DNA of 64,000 nt from an uncultured Prevotellaceae bacterium (GCA_937900485.1 CALCEL010000017.1:1-64000), one strand, 5' to 3'. Shown: positions 16,150 through 25,705, counted from the stretch's first letter. The notes: generated by a model not told the origin, from the letters alone. Translations and numbers: made by a program.

Positions 16150-18753
16150 TCAGAATGTCATTCTGAACATGAAACGTATGCCCCATTTGTTTGTGTTAGG
16201 GTCGTCCAGATACGTCAGTCGTCTCACATAATCAACCTCGATAAGCTTGAATATGTTATGAATGCCTATACGCATCTCGACATAAGGTCTCTTCGTATCC
16301 ATGTTCACCGTGTTCTGCTCATATGTACCGTCTGCGTTGAAATGACCAGGGAAATAAAACAGGTCTGAGTCTGTATAGTTGGAGCTGGCCGGATTATTAT
16401 TGTCCGTCAGTTGTCCCCAAAGGACATTAAATCCGATTAACTCACGCCATTTCAGTTTACGAATGAGAGGAATACGATTCAGAATCTTTCCGTTCATATC
16501 CCATTCTGTGATAAGAGACACATAACGGTCATTCAAGAACTCATTGCTGGATATGAGGTTGAAGCAATAGTCCTCCAAGATGTAAGCCTGATTGGCTGCA
16601 GGATGAATAAGCAACGGGAAAGGAACTTTGTTCCATTGTATGCCCGCCTTGATGTCATTATCCCATTTACCCCATGAGCCAAACCAGAAACGCTTGTAGA
16701 TGCCCACCTCTGTGACATTGTAGTTATAGTCGCCGCCAAACAGTCCCTTAACTCCCATCGTGTGACTGACGGATAGGATAGGGGCGTCCTTGTTCACTTT
16801 GATTCTTCTCTGCTTGGTGTTGATATAAGTAGCGCCAGGCTCGAATGATATTCCGGCCTTAAACTCAGAAATTCTGTAGGAGTCAGTCAAACCTGTTATT
16901 CCGTCAGGGCTGACATTTCCGTTAAGAGGTTGAAAGAACAGAGCGTCGACAGCCTTGTTGTGGTTGGCGGTGAACTGAGCGTAGAGCTTCAGTCCTGTTT
17001 CAAACTCCCTCGTGTAGTCAAGCCTGACCTCCTTCGTATGTGTATACTGGTCCACTTTACTTGTCTGCAACGCCAAGAACATGTTATCCTTATCAGTAGG
17101 AATAAACTTGTCGAAAGGAGAGCGTATGTCATTCCAATAATACAGAGAGAGATTGTTCTGCGGGAACTCTCGTGTCAGATAAGCCTTCTTGTTGAAGGAA
17201 TAAGTCAGCTGCAGCTTTCCATACATATTATTAGTCTTAGTACCGTATGCCACGTATCCATTCATAAAGAAATGTGGTGACAGGTTGGCTGTGGTGAGAG
17301 CTGACAATCGGAATCGCCAAGAGTCATAATGATTATGTGAGACAATGGTGTTTATCGGTCCAATGTCGACCTTATTATTCTGCAATGAGTCACTTGTCTC
17401 CACGAAGTTCTCGATAAGCGCCTTGACGCCGAAGATGATGTACTTGAATCCTTTTATGTGAGTCAGCTTATCCATGAAGCCATCCATCTTGCTCTCGCTT
17501 TCGGACAGCTCCACGTCACGGTATTCCTTCCAGTAATTGTCAGACTGCATCTCCGCGTCAGGCTCTTTGTAGACGTCACCCTTAATGCGTTTGAACACGG
17601 ATTTAGGTATCTCATCATAACACACGTCTTTGATTCGTGTAGTCCTCTGACAAAGGAAATTGCCAGCCCATTTCGTCAGTCTCAGCTCCACGAGCATGTC
17701 ATTGACAGTGGCGACACGTTCTCCTCCCGGCAGTTCTTCCAATTCCTGTCTGATAATCATGTTATCGACGAAATTCACGTCACTGCGTTTGGGAATGTTA
17801 AGTTCAACTCTTCTTACCTGATATGAACTGTCACAAAGAATGTGCAGGTTGCCGGAGAATCCAAAATCTTGCTGGTTGTTCGGCAAAAAGCCCACCTCAA
17901 TGACTTTCTCACCCTCGACAATCAACGTGTCCTGGATGTAATAACGATAGAAGCTAATGGCATTATCGGCGATAGGACTCTTAAACTGGTATTGCAATAA
18001 ACGGCACTCATTCTGATAGATATCAACATCGGTGAACACCTCATTAAGAATTGTAGTGATAATCTCGCCTGTGTTAATAAGTTCATTAACACCTTTGTTA
18101 CTTTCAGCTTTTATCACAGTTTTCAAGCTGTTGTTGGCTTTACTGTAGAATACTTGTGATATCTTTTCCTCAACAGTAAGAGGAAGGATGAGCTTTTCCG
18201 TCACCGGGTGTCTCTCCACGTGGTCCTTCAAGAACGAGAATTTCTTGTAGTCCTCTTTCTCAAACACCTTTTCAGTCACGTCATTCAGGGAGAACACCAT
18301 CTTCTCATACTTGTTGTAAGTAAAGTATTCACGACTTCTTAGATCAGACGAGCTTTTTCTTTCAATGACCTTACGCATCAGCTCAACTGCCGGATTGTTC
18401 TTACGAGAATACTTCGTTTTCTTACCTGCCACCACGACACCTGACAGGATGCGAGCCTCAGGAACAAGTTTGATGACGAGATTCTGATTCTTATTCTTTA
18501 TCTTATCGAGCTTTATGACCTGTGTGATATAACCAATAGTATGTATGGTCAGCTCGTTCCACGAAGAATCCTCCTTAATAACAAACATTCCGTTTTCATC
18601 TGTCATCTCTCCGCAATTCTTTCCCTCGTAATAAACATTTACATAGTCCAAAGGCTGACGGGTCTTTGAATCTATAACTTTTCCTGTTACCTGTGCGAGA
18701 GACACTACTGTGGAAATAACATAGAATAACAAAAAGAATATACGTCTCATCAA
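16150..18753 (-). CDS. DUF5686 outer-membrane protein with carboxypeptidase-regulatory-like domain
   Basis: An 867-residue secreted protein. Residues 1-20 are a signal peptide ending near SLAQ. Residues about 22-105 form a CarboxypepD_reg-like (beta-sandwich) domain of the kind found at the start of TonB-dependent receptors. The rest matches the DUF5686 type: long, rich in aromatic and alternating polar residues, with C-terminal terminal Phe (RMTF) typical of an outer-membrane beta-barrel. No TonB box or plug domain is visible. Function is unknown; an outer-membrane assembly or transport role is inferred from architecture only. It stands alone, with its own terminator and a 277-bp unremarkable gap upstream. 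Confidence 0.8.
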   Translation of the reverse strand: MMRRIFFLLFYVISTVVSLAQVTGKVIDSKTRQPLDYVNVYYEGKNCGEMTDENGMFVIKEDSSWNELTIHTIGYITQVIKLDKIKNKNQNLVIKLVPEARILSGVVVAGKKTKYSRKNNPAVELMRKVIERKSSSDLRSREYFTYNKYEKMVFSLNDVTEKVFEKEDYKKFSFLKDHVERHPVTEKLILPLTVEEKISQVFYSKANNSLKTVIKAESNKGVNELINTGEIITTILNEVFTDVDIYQNECRLLQYQFKSPIADNAISFYRYYIQDTLIVEGEKVIEVGFLPNNQQDFGFSGNLHILCDSSYQVRRVELNIPKRSDVNFVDNMIIRQELEELPGGERVATVNDMLVELRLTKWAGNFLCQRTTRIKDVCYDEIPKSVFKRIKGDVYKEPDAEMQSDNYWKEYRDVELSESESKMDGFMDKLTHIKGFKYIIFGVKALIENFVETSDSLQNNKVDIGPINTIVSHNHYDSWRFRLSALTTANLSPHFFMNGYVAYGTKTNNMYGKLQLTYSFNKKAYLTREFPQNNLSLYYWNDIRSPFDKFIPTDKDNMFLALQTSKVDQYTHTKEVRLDYTREFETGLKLYAQFTANHNKAVDALFFQPLNGNVSPDGITGLTDSYRISEFKAGISFEPGATYINTKQRRIKVNKDAPILSVSHTMGVKGLFGGDYNYNVTEVGIYKRFWFGSWGKWDNDIKAGIQWNKVPFPLLIHPAANQAYILEDYCFNLISSNEFLNDRYVSLITEWDMNGKILNRIPLIRKLKWRELIGFNVLWGQLTDNNNPASSNYTDSDLFYFPGHFNADGTYEQNTVNMDTKRPYVEMRIGIHNIFKLIEVDYVRRLTYLDDPNTNKWGIRFMFRMTF

Positions 18754-19030
18754 TTATGTGGCTTGTTAGGAATATTAATACTGATAAACGTGAAAAGACA
18801 CAACAGACGGAATGTGACAGACATATGGCATGATGGAGAACACCTTACTCGACGCGCGTAAGGAAACATCATGAAATGTTGACAACATGAACGTCTTCCG
18901 GAAACTGAATGAGACACAGAGACCTAACGTGTCAGACATAACTTCCGGACAAAACGCGAAGTTAACACTTTTCATCGTCTCACGTTGTTCGTTTATAACA
19001 CCAATAGTGTCCCAAAAGTCGTATAACGGC

Positions 19031-19777
19031 TTATTTTAACATAATATCACACAACTCAGCAATATTTGTCACCACGACAGACGGCACAGACTCGTCTACC
19101 ACCTCATCTCCCCATCCCTTACCTTTTATCCATATCGTCTTGCATCCAATGCTATCAGCAGGAACTATGTCTTTAGAGAATGAGTCGCCAACAACCAACA
19201 CCTCTGAGTTCTTCAGATTATCGTCATCAAGACCTATATTTTCTCTCAACGCATCTACACCTAACTGGAATATACGTGGATCAGGCTTACGGACTCCGAC
19301 GACAGCAGACTCGATGACGTCCTTGAAATATTCAAGATTAAAGTCCTTTAATATTGTATGAATGTTACCATAGAAATTACTGACAAGAACAAGAGGGTAG
19401 TGAACACTCAGTTGCTCTATCACGGGTCTGCTGTTTTTTAACACACGCAACACGTAGTCATAACAATAACGAGCCACTCCCTGTGACTTACTCACACGCT
19501 CATCCTCGGAAACAGTCCACACTTGGCGTTGAACAAGGTCTTGTGTCTCCAGGTCACACTTAATCATCAGAAGGTCAAGGAAATTATGCTCAGGTTTGAT
19601 ATATGGCGTTTTCGCCAATGCGCGCTCAGCGAACACATAACTATTTCTAAACTCTTCTTTGTTGACTGGGATTGCCTGATCCTGATATCCCTCCCAAAGA
19701 ACCTCGCTCCAATGAACACTATTGGTGTCTATTGTTCCACCATAGTCGAAGATAATTCCTTTAATATCTTTTAGCAT
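19031..19777 (-). CDS. HAD-superfamily phosphatase
   Basis: A 248-residue haloacid-dehalogenase hydrolase. Motif I is FDYGGTID (nucleophile Asp11, with Gly-Gly-Thr), motif II is VLVSNFYG, motif III Lys lies in VGVRKPDPRIF, and motif IV is VVGDSFSKDIVPADSIG. The helical cap inserted after motif I is of subfamily I type. It is the last gene of the run ending the CDP-alcohol/ATP-grasp cluster (26-bp gap), so it may dephosphorylate a phospho-head group or lipid phosphate made there. The substrate is not deducible from sequence. Confidence 0.8.
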   Translation of the reverse strand: MLKDIKGIIFDYGGTIDTNSVHWSEVLWEGYQDQAIPVNKEEFRNSYVFAERALAKTPYIKPEHNFLDLLMIKCDLETQDLVQRQVWTVSEDERVSKSQGVARYCYDYVLRVLKNSRPVIEQLSVHYPLVLVSNFYGNIHTILKDFNLEYFKDVIESAVVGVRKPDPRIFQLGVDALRENIGLDDDNLKNSEVLVVGDSFSKDIVPADSIGCKTIWIKGKGWGDEVVDESVPSVVVTNIAELCDIMLK

Positions 19778-19803
19778 ACTAAAACGCTGTTAGTTATTAG
19801 TTA

Positions 19804-20769
19804 TCACTTCTCATTCAACTCGTCAACCAGTTTCTCACAGAATCCCTCATGATAATGTATCATATGTAGTCTGATGGCAGAGAAAACAAATATCTCTACA
19901 GTAATGACAAGTAAAGGCATATCCGCGATACAACTGATGTACAAGAAGATGGCGCGCCAGTTGAACGTCAAGGCATTTGTCCATTTCAACACAGGAAAAC
20001 TCAGACTTCTGAATCTTTCTGAGAAGTCACCAGGGATATTTTCCCCATACTTCTCACGTAATACGGTAAGAAGTCTCTGCAACTGTGGTGTGTCCTTACT
20101 TTGATTCTTACACCAGTTAGTGTAGAAGAACTGAAAGAATTTCTCAATGAAATTGTCTTTCCACGTCAAGTTGTCATAAATGGCTTTTTGTGACTCGTAA
20201 GTGTCAGCCTCACTGTTGTTCTTTCCTTTGATGAACAGCAGATGTATATTTCTGTAATAATCAGAGCTACGGCACTGTTTCGGATGACAGCCAAAGCCGT
20301 CATAAGCTATATACAGGAACACAAGGATATTCCAAAGACATCCCTCCTCGAATCCGAACATAGGATGTCTCCACATTCTGAACACAAGAGCGAAATAGAT
20401 GAAAACGTACCACACATCTCCTGCGGCACCGTCAAGTATTCTTCCCAACTTGGTTTTCTGACCTGTCATTCGAGCCAGCTGCCCATCAGCGGAGTCATAG
20501 AAATTGGCCCAAGCCAACAACAGAACACCAAGAATATTGATGTATAATCCTTGAAGCCCAGAATAACGGTAAGAGTCAAAATAAAAACAGATACCCGCAC
20601 CAGCACCAAGAAACATGGATATGATTGTTACCGTATTTGGATGTACACCAAGCTTTTTGAAAAACACTGCCCACAGATAACCTATCGGCCTCGTCCAATA
20701 CTTATCGATGTTCTCCTCCGTGTCAGAGGACTTGATAGTTGAATTTATTTTGTCTTTTCTGTTTCTCAT
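19804..20769 (-). CDS. CDP-alcohol phosphotransferase family membrane enzyme
   Basis: A 321-residue membrane protein with the CDP-alcohol transferase motif: Asp92-x2-Asp95-Gly96-x2-Ala99-Arg100-x8-Gly109-x3-Asp113. The fourth Asp expected at 117 is instead at 118 (DGAAGD). Several hydrophobic helices flank the motif; a ~100-residue soluble stretch (about 165-260) is longer than in phosphatidylglycerophosphate or phosphatidylserine synthases. The family joins CDP-activated alcohols or CDP-diacylglycerol to an acceptor. A nucleotidyltransferase two genes upstream suggests the donor is a CDP-polyol, as in inositol-phosphate cytidylyltransferase/di-myo-inositol phosphate synthase pairs. Product unknown. 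Confidence 0.8.
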   Translation of the reverse strand: MRNRKDKINSTIKSSDTEENIDKYWTRPIGYLWAVFFKKLGVHPNTVTIISMFLGAGAGICFYFDSYRYSGLQGLYINILGVLLLAWANFYDSADGQLARMTGQKTKLGRILDGAAGDVWYVFIYFALVFRMWRHPMFGFEEGCLWNILVFLYIAYDGFGCHPKQCRSSDYYRNIHLLFIKGKNNSEADTYESQKAIYDNLTWKDNFIEKFFQFFYTNWCKNQSKDTPQLQRLLTVLREKYGENIPGDFSERFRSLSFPVLKWTNALTFNWRAIFLYISCIADMPLLVITVEIFVFSAIRLHMIHYHEGFCEKLVDELNEK

Positions 20770-20804
20770 ATATATACACTAATTACTCATTATCTTGTAA
20801 CACT

Positions 20805-21659
20805 TCATTTTTCTATCTTCTCAACCATACTCATGATTCTGCTGACAATGGCGTCAGCGGCTTCCTCACGACAGCAGGAATAACTTGGCCAGTCATTGAA
20901 ATCAATGATGAACATGTCACCATTCTCTTTCACCACGCAGTCACCACCATACACAGGGACATCTACTGCCACAGAGGCTTTGTCTGCCAGTCGCTTAAGA
21001 TCTGACACACAGAACTGGTATCCATGTTCCTTGCCATTGATAGACTCCAGTCCAAACTTAGAGTGTCCGTCACTGGCATATCTCCAATAAAAGAAGTCGG
21101 TTCCCTCAACGCCATAAAACTTTATAAGATCACCTGCTATATGTCTCTGAACGGCAAAGCTCGTTATTCCACGGCTCTTGAAGTCATTAACGACAGCCGA
21201 CGCTTCCTCATTGGTCGTTACGTAACAAGTGTCTTCCTTCACCTGTGCACATCCATCACCTTTCTTTATCCAGAACGGGAAATCAATGTCATCGTTACTC
21301 TTTATGCCCAGATGAGTATAAAGCGCACATGCTGGCATACTTATGTTCTCGTCCATGAAGATCTCAAGCAAAGCAACACGCTCATTACAATCCAACACTC
21401 CGTACAAAGGATTAAGGAATAGGGTGTCCTGACACTTCTCTGCCACTTCTTCTATGACATCGCTGTCGCGCATCATACCAAACACCAGATCGTATGAGTC
21501 AATGTCATCAATCATGTATGTCAACTTATCCTCACTGACAGACACAACACAGTGTCCACGCTGTTTTAGTCTGTCAGACACAGCATCAAGGATGGCTGAG
21601 TCAGCACTGACCATATTAGGCGAGAACCTCTCACTTCTGTAAACACTTAAAAAACGCAT
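20805..21659 (-). CDS. ATP-grasp enzyme, ligase or polyol kinase
   Basis: A 284-residue protein with an ATP-grasp layout: N-terminal pre-grasp region (1-95), a nucleotide-binding Lys segment FPFWIKKGDG (127-136), VQRHIAG (170-176), and the metal-binding end GGDCVV (238-243) ... IIDFNDWPSYS (251-261). The last motif is closer to the D-x-N-x-F/W-P-x-Y ending of inositol-trisphosphate 5/6-kinase-type ATP-grasp enzymes than to RimK or D-Ala ligases. I therefore rate a kinase acting on a polyol as a real alternative to an amide ligase. It sits 13 bp after the nucleotidyltransferase and 35 bp before the CDP-alcohol transferase gene. Confidence 0.65.
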   Translation of the reverse strand: MRFLSVYRSERFSPNMVSADSAILDAVSDRLKQRGHCVVSVSEDKLTYMIDDIDSYDLVFGMMRDSDVIEEVAEKCQDTLFLNPLYGVLDCNERVALLEIFMDENISMPACALYTHLGIKSNDDIDFPFWIKKGDGCAQVKEDTCYVTTNEEASAVVNDFKSRGITSFAVQRHIAGDLIKFYGVEGTDFFYWRYASDGHSKFGLESINGKEHGYQFCVSDLKRLADKASVAVDVPVYGGDCVVKENGDMFIIDFNDWPSYSCCREEAADAIVSRIMSMVEKIEK

Positions 21660-21671
21660 AGCAACTACTAT

Positions 21672-22412
21672 TTACTCCCTTCCATGCAAAAAAGACTCTG
21701 CTTTTTCTATGTCTGAGGCATGATCGACGTCCAGAATTTTTGAGAAAGGATACGCACGGAGTCTCAGACCGTCAAACACAAGCTGTCGCTGGAAATTCCT
21801 CATACGCGACATGCCATTATCAATACATTTCTCAAGAGTGACAAACGATTTATCATCAAGACAATAAATACCGCCAGAAATATACTTACATTGAGACTTC
21901 CCGTCTTTCCCACAGACGCTATTCCTGAAGTCATCCAAAGAATCATGAAATCCAGTAATGTTCATAGCGTCGTCTGTAGATATGAACAATGGTTTCTCAT
22001 CATCAATATAGTCTGTGACTGCCATCATACCATCACCAGAATAATCATTGAAGGACGCAATATACTCCTTGAACTCCTGCTCACGGAAAATTGTGTCGAC
22101 GGTAGTCAAACAAAACTTACCTTCTCCGATAAGCTTTCTTATCTCGTAGAAACTATGCATAGAGCTTGGAGTTGTTTTTACAACAACCTCAACCACTTTA
22201 TTCTTGCTCTGTACCTCACGAAGATGTCGTTGCGTGGATTCGGTCAGATTATTCGTTATAATGACAATCTTCTCCGCATTATTATCCATGAATATACGTA
22301 TAAGACGGTCTATCATAGACTCACCATATATCCTGACTAATGGTTTAGGAGACTCAATGCCTTCCTGAGCAAGTCGTGACCCTTCACCCGCAGCTAAAAT
22401 AGCAAATTTCAT
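21672..22412 (-). CDS. Sugar/polyol-phosphate nucleotidyltransferase
   Basis: A 246-residue GT-A-fold NTP transferase. The signature AAGEGSRL (7-14) with SPKPL (21-25) binds the nucleotide; TTVDTIF supplies the metal-binding Asp, and DVDHASDIEKAE near the C-terminus is the family's second metal/strand motif, as in inositol-1-phosphate cytidylyltransferases and MobA-like enzymes. Expected reaction: NTP plus a phosphorylated alcohol gives NDP-alcohol and pyrophosphate. Neighbours suggest the product feeds the CDP-alcohol phosphotransferase. Confidence 0.75.
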   Translation of the reverse strand: MKFAILAAGEGSRLAQEGIESPKPLVRIYGESMIDRLIRIFMDNNAEKIVIITNNLTESTQRHLREVQSKNKVVEVVVKTTPSSMHSFYEIRKLIGEGKFCLTTVDTIFREQEFKEYIASFNDYSGDGMMAVTDYIDDEKPLFISTDDAMNITGFHDSLDDFRNSVCGKDGKSQCKYISGGIYCLDDKSFVTLEKCIDNGMSRMRNFQRQLVFDGLRLRAYPFSKILDVDHASDIEKAESFLHGRE

Positions 22413-22466
22413 ATTATATATGTTTAAGAATCAAAGTAAACACTTGAGAAGTGACATTACAACACG

Positions 22467-23528
22467 TCACTTCTCATCTGCATTGTCTTTATCATTTATA
22501 TTCTCCTGCTTACAATTCACAGTTGTGCCGACCTTCATAAGTAAAAGTCCCACGGAAGCCCAGAATATCTCACGTACTCTGCACATCATACTGACAAACA
22601 TACCGATGTCGTTTGTCATGCCCATCTGAGCTGTGGACAAGGCAAATCCTCCCTCTCGACCTCCCAACTGCAGAGGAAAGAAAAAAAGCAGATTGGCGAA
22701 CAAGGAGGTAAATGCCAAAATAAGAAACGAGTACGTGAATGTTATAATGTCTGCGGATCCTGCCTCAAACAATATGAGCATGAACATTATCTCAAACGAC
22801 TGAAATATCCTACCGAAATATTCCAAAAAGAATGAGCAATAGAAATTTTTCTTGTTTTGGCTTTGTAAGGCAGAGATCTGCAGGTCTATTTTCCTTAGGT
22901 CTTCCTGATGTTCACTCTCAAATTTCACGGACCATTTTTTCATTCCGGGAACATGTGACAGCATCTTTATTAACTTAACCACCATACCTTTCTTATATCC
23001 TCTGATAAAAAGATAAATACCCGCACCACAGAACAGTGACATCATCAGCAGCACAACCACCATGCCCACTCCCATAGGAAGATTCCCGAGCAGATACATC
23101 AGCACATACACAACTATGCTGGTGACCCAAAACCAGAAATGACTGAAAATATGCATCATAGCGAACAATAAGACAGAAGAGGAAGCTCTTTGTAAACCTA
23201 TATATGGCTTCAGCTCCATTATCTTGTACGGCTCACCTCCCAACAAACCTACAGGTGTGGCATAATTCAACGCAAAACCTGTAATGGTGATCTTCGTAAG
23301 TTTAAGAAACGATATATTACAATCACCACTTCCCTTTATTATAACTCTCCATGTAAGAGCGTTCATGGCATACAGCACCCCCCATAAGGCAAGCATAGCT
23401 ACCAGCCAATATCCAGCCTTACATATATCTTTCCATAATTGCACGAAACTAACTTCAAAAGTCAGCAACATGACAACTATGGCCACCAGACCAATAACAA
23501 AAAATATATTTCTCAGGTAATTACTCAT
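22467..23528 (-). CDS. Lysylphosphatidylglycerol-synthase TM-region family protein
   Basis: A 353-residue integral membrane protein with about eight hydrophobic helices and the family segments VGLLGGEPYKIMEL (after helix 3) and PLQLGGREGGFAL (near the C-terminus), typical of the LPG_synthase_TM (UPF0104/AglD-like) family. It lacks the soluble aminoacyl-transferase domain of MprF, so it can only be the membrane/flippase-like part. Its start overlaps the pdxA stop as ATGA, so the two are translationally coupled. With the three enzymes downstream it suggests synthesis and translocation of a modified lipid. Confidence 0.8.
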   Translation of the reverse strand: MSNYLRNIFFVIGLVAIVVMLLTFEVSFVQLWKDICKAGYWLVAMLALWGVLYAMNALTWRVIIKGSGDCNISFLKLTKITITGFALNYATPVGLLGGEPYKIMELKPYIGLQRASSSVLLFAMMHIFSHFWFWVTSIVVYVLMYLLGNLPMGVGMVVVLLMMSLFCGAGIYLFIRGYKKGMVVKLIKMLSHVPGMKKWSVKFESEHQEDLRKIDLQISALQSQNKKNFYCSFFLEYFGRIFQSFEIMFMLILFEAGSADIITFTYSFLILAFTSLFANLLFFFPLQLGGREGGFALSTAQMGMTNDIGMFVSMMCRVREIFWASVGLLLMKVGTTVNCKQENINDKDNADEK

Positions 23529-24628
23529 AAAGTATCGCTCTCGTTCAACTGATCAAGCTTAAGCTTATCACTGTCATCTCTTTTCTCATAATACTGACGA
23601 CTTAACGGCTGAGAATGAGACTGATCATATCTTTTCCTGTTTCTGAAGATATCAATAGCGTCAAATATAGACTTTCTCAGTGATGCCTCTGAAGCTTCTC
23701 CCTTTCCAGCGATATTATACTCTGTGGTATTCATAGGAGCAGTACGTACAACAGGAAGACCTGCGGTGAACTTTACTCCTTCATACTCGGAGATAGCGTT
23801 GAACGGTGCTGTTCCCTGATCGTGATACATAGCAAGGACAGCGTCAAAATCACTATAATTCCTGTCAGCGAAGAACTCATCAGCTCTATAAGGTCCGAAA
23901 CAACATATCTTTTTCTCGTCAAACAGTTTTTTCACAGTAGGAGCGATTATCACACTGTCCTCGTCACCTTTCTCGTCATTACTCTCATAACCTGGGTTGA
24001 GCGCCAACACTGCGATTCTCGGTCCGTCAATATAGAAGTCTCTCTTCAGTGCGTTGTTCAACACCTCAATCTTTTCTGCAAGATATTCACTTGTTAACAC
24101 ATGAGCCACCTTATTCAGCGCAATATTCGATGTGGCGAGTGCGACACGCAGGTCTTGATTCAACAACAATGTAAGAGCGTTGTGTCCGTCACCCAACTTC
24201 TTCTCAATGTACTTAGTATGACCAGGGAACACAGAATCCTTTCCCCTTATAGTACCATTATTCAAAGGAGCAGTCACCAAAACGTCAATCTTATTTTGGC
24301 TTAAGTCATTCACGGCCTGGTTAAACGAAATGAAAGCAGCTTTTCCCGCCTCTTCTGTAGCAGTACCAAACTCAACCTTAATCTCTGTCTCACCAAAACA
24401 ATTCAAGATATTCAGACATCCGTCCTGAACATCATCTATGGAGTTGCAGACATGAAAATTAGTCTGCATGTTTAAGGATTTCCTCTGATAAGTAGCTACT
24501 TTCGGTGAGCCATATACCACAGGAGTACACAGTTCAAACATCTCCTCATCCTGAAAGGTCTTGAAGATGAGCTCATATCCCACACCATTTATATCACCTT
24601 GGGTAATTCCAACCTTTATCTTATTCAT
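23525..24628 (-). CDS. pdxA: 4-hydroxythreonine-4-phosphate dehydrogenase
   Basis: A 367-residue PdxA of the DXP-dependent vitamin B6 pathway. It begins with IKVGITQGDINGVGYE, has the PGHTKYIEK metal-His loop, VLALNPGYESND and the MYHDQGTAPFN metal-His segment. It is slightly longer than the 330-residue norm because of a charged, Ser/Asp/Lys-rich C-terminal tail of about 35 residues that reaches into the next gene by 4 bp. Its co-transcription with lipid-type genes looks historical rather than functional. Confidence 0.93.
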   Translation of the reverse strand: MNKIKVGITQGDINGVGYELIFKTFQDEEMFELCTPVVYGSPKVATYQRKSLNMQTNFHVCNSIDDVQDGCLNILNCFGETEIKVEFGTATEEAGKAAFISFNQAVNDLSQNKIDVLVTAPLNNGTIRGKDSVFPGHTKYIEKKLGDGHNALTLLLNQDLRVALATSNIALNKVAHVLTSEYLAEKIEVLNNALKRDFYIDGPRIAVLALNPGYESNDEKGDEDSVIIAPTVKKLFDEKKICCFGPYRADEFFADRNYSDFDAVLAMYHDQGTAPFNAISEYEGVKFTAGLPVVRTAPMNTTEYNIAGKGEASEASLRKSIFDAIDIFRNRKRYDQSHSQPLSRQYYEKRDDSDKLKLDQLNESDTL

Positions 24629-24682
24629 AATGTTATTGTTTTCGAAAATATATCTTTAAGCTTCTGATACGATAATACCGTA

Positions 24683-25705
24683 TCATTTATTAGTCTCGTT
24701 ATCATTTTTCTCAGAAGGCAGTTTCAACGTGTACAGAGCAGCCTCGAGGCGACGTATCATTGTTCTCTTCATCTTCTCAGGAGCATACACAAATCCCTCA
24801 ACCGTAATCACTCTGTTGTTCACCGTATCTATACGTGAGTGGCTCACGAAAGGTCCACCCATGGCGTCGTTATGCATTTCCCACAAGCCTCGCGCCTCCA
24901 TGGCAAATTCTCCCAAAATAGATATGTTCTTTGTCCACACAAACTCTCTGTTTGTACTCATATACATACCTGGCTTATTACCTGGGATATTCTCTTTCAT
25001 AACCTTATCTCTGAGCGCACAATACGGTGCTTTCCAAAACATTTTCTCCGACACGTAAGGGTAGGAGTAAATCACAATGTTCTGTATTCCAGTCACAGCG
25101 TCATTGGTAGCCCAGATGAAGTCTTCTCCCACTTTCATTTTCTTCAGATCAGTAGGTATGAACATCTCGCAATCAAACATCTCCTTCACCTTCTCATTGA
25201 ACTTGATGTTATGTCTGTCGACAAGGTCATTAGCTTGCCTGTTTATCTCCTCAACCGTGAAACGTTCCTGTATAGCCTTAGTATGCTCTGTAATGCACAT
25301 AGACACCTCACGCTGATTAGGTCCAGTGATATGCATGATAATCTGAGGAGCGGAATGCACGTCACGTTCAATTCTGATTTTAGGCACGGTATATTCCTTA
25401 CCGATGTTAATCAGTATGATGTTTCTGAACAAGTTAGTAATTCTGTCATAATGTGCGTGCACAATATGGCTTCTATGAAACATCTCCTCATCCTGTGGCA
25501 GGCCTTTAAGTCTTTGGTCGAGTACACGTTGTATAGAACTGCCGGCGTATCCGTTCCAGACGCTGTCATCGGCGACGACCATAACCTCATAAGGGTTACC
25601 GCTTGATGATGGCGTGAAAAAATTGCCCTTACTACCTTTTCTCTTAGAACATGACGCAAAAATCAGAAGCGTCATGGTCAATATAGTAAAAAATCTAATC
25701 TTCAT
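24683..25705 (-). CDS. DUF4837 family lipoprotein
   Basis: A 340-residue predicted lipoprotein: signal peptide with lipobox LIFASC (Cys19), then a Ser/Gly-rich linker and a globular domain matching the Bacteroidetes DUF4837 pattern (PYEVMVVADDSVWNG, LPQDEEMF, WKAPYCALRDKVMKENIPG, MYMSTNREFVW, VEGFVYAPEKMKRTMIRRLEAALYTL). Function unknown; cell-envelope location is inferred from the lipobox. It overlaps the end of rlmN by 11 bp, so the two are co-transcribed. Confidence 0.85.
   Translation of the reverse strand: MKIRFFTILTMTLLIFASCSKRKGSKGNFFTPSSSGNPYEVMVVADDSVWNGYAGSSIQRVLDQRLKGLPQDEEMFHRSHIVHAHYDRITNLFRNIILINIGKEYTVPKIRIERDVHSAPQIIMHITGPNQREVSMCITEHTKAIQERFTVEEINRQANDLVDRHNIKFNEKVKEMFDCEMFIPTDLKKMKVGEDFIWATNDAVTGIQNIVIYSYPYVSEKMFWKAPYCALRDKVMKENIPGNKPGMYMSTNREFVWTKNISILGEFAMEARGLWEMHNDAMGGPFVSHSRIDTVNNRVITVEGFVYAPEKMKRTMIRRLEAALYTLKLPSEKNDNETNK

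Noticed and set aside
24839..25606. 255-residue open frame on the + strand
   Set aside because: It lies antisense inside the DUF4837 gene, whose lipobox and family motifs are clear; the + frame has no motifs and is a shadow.
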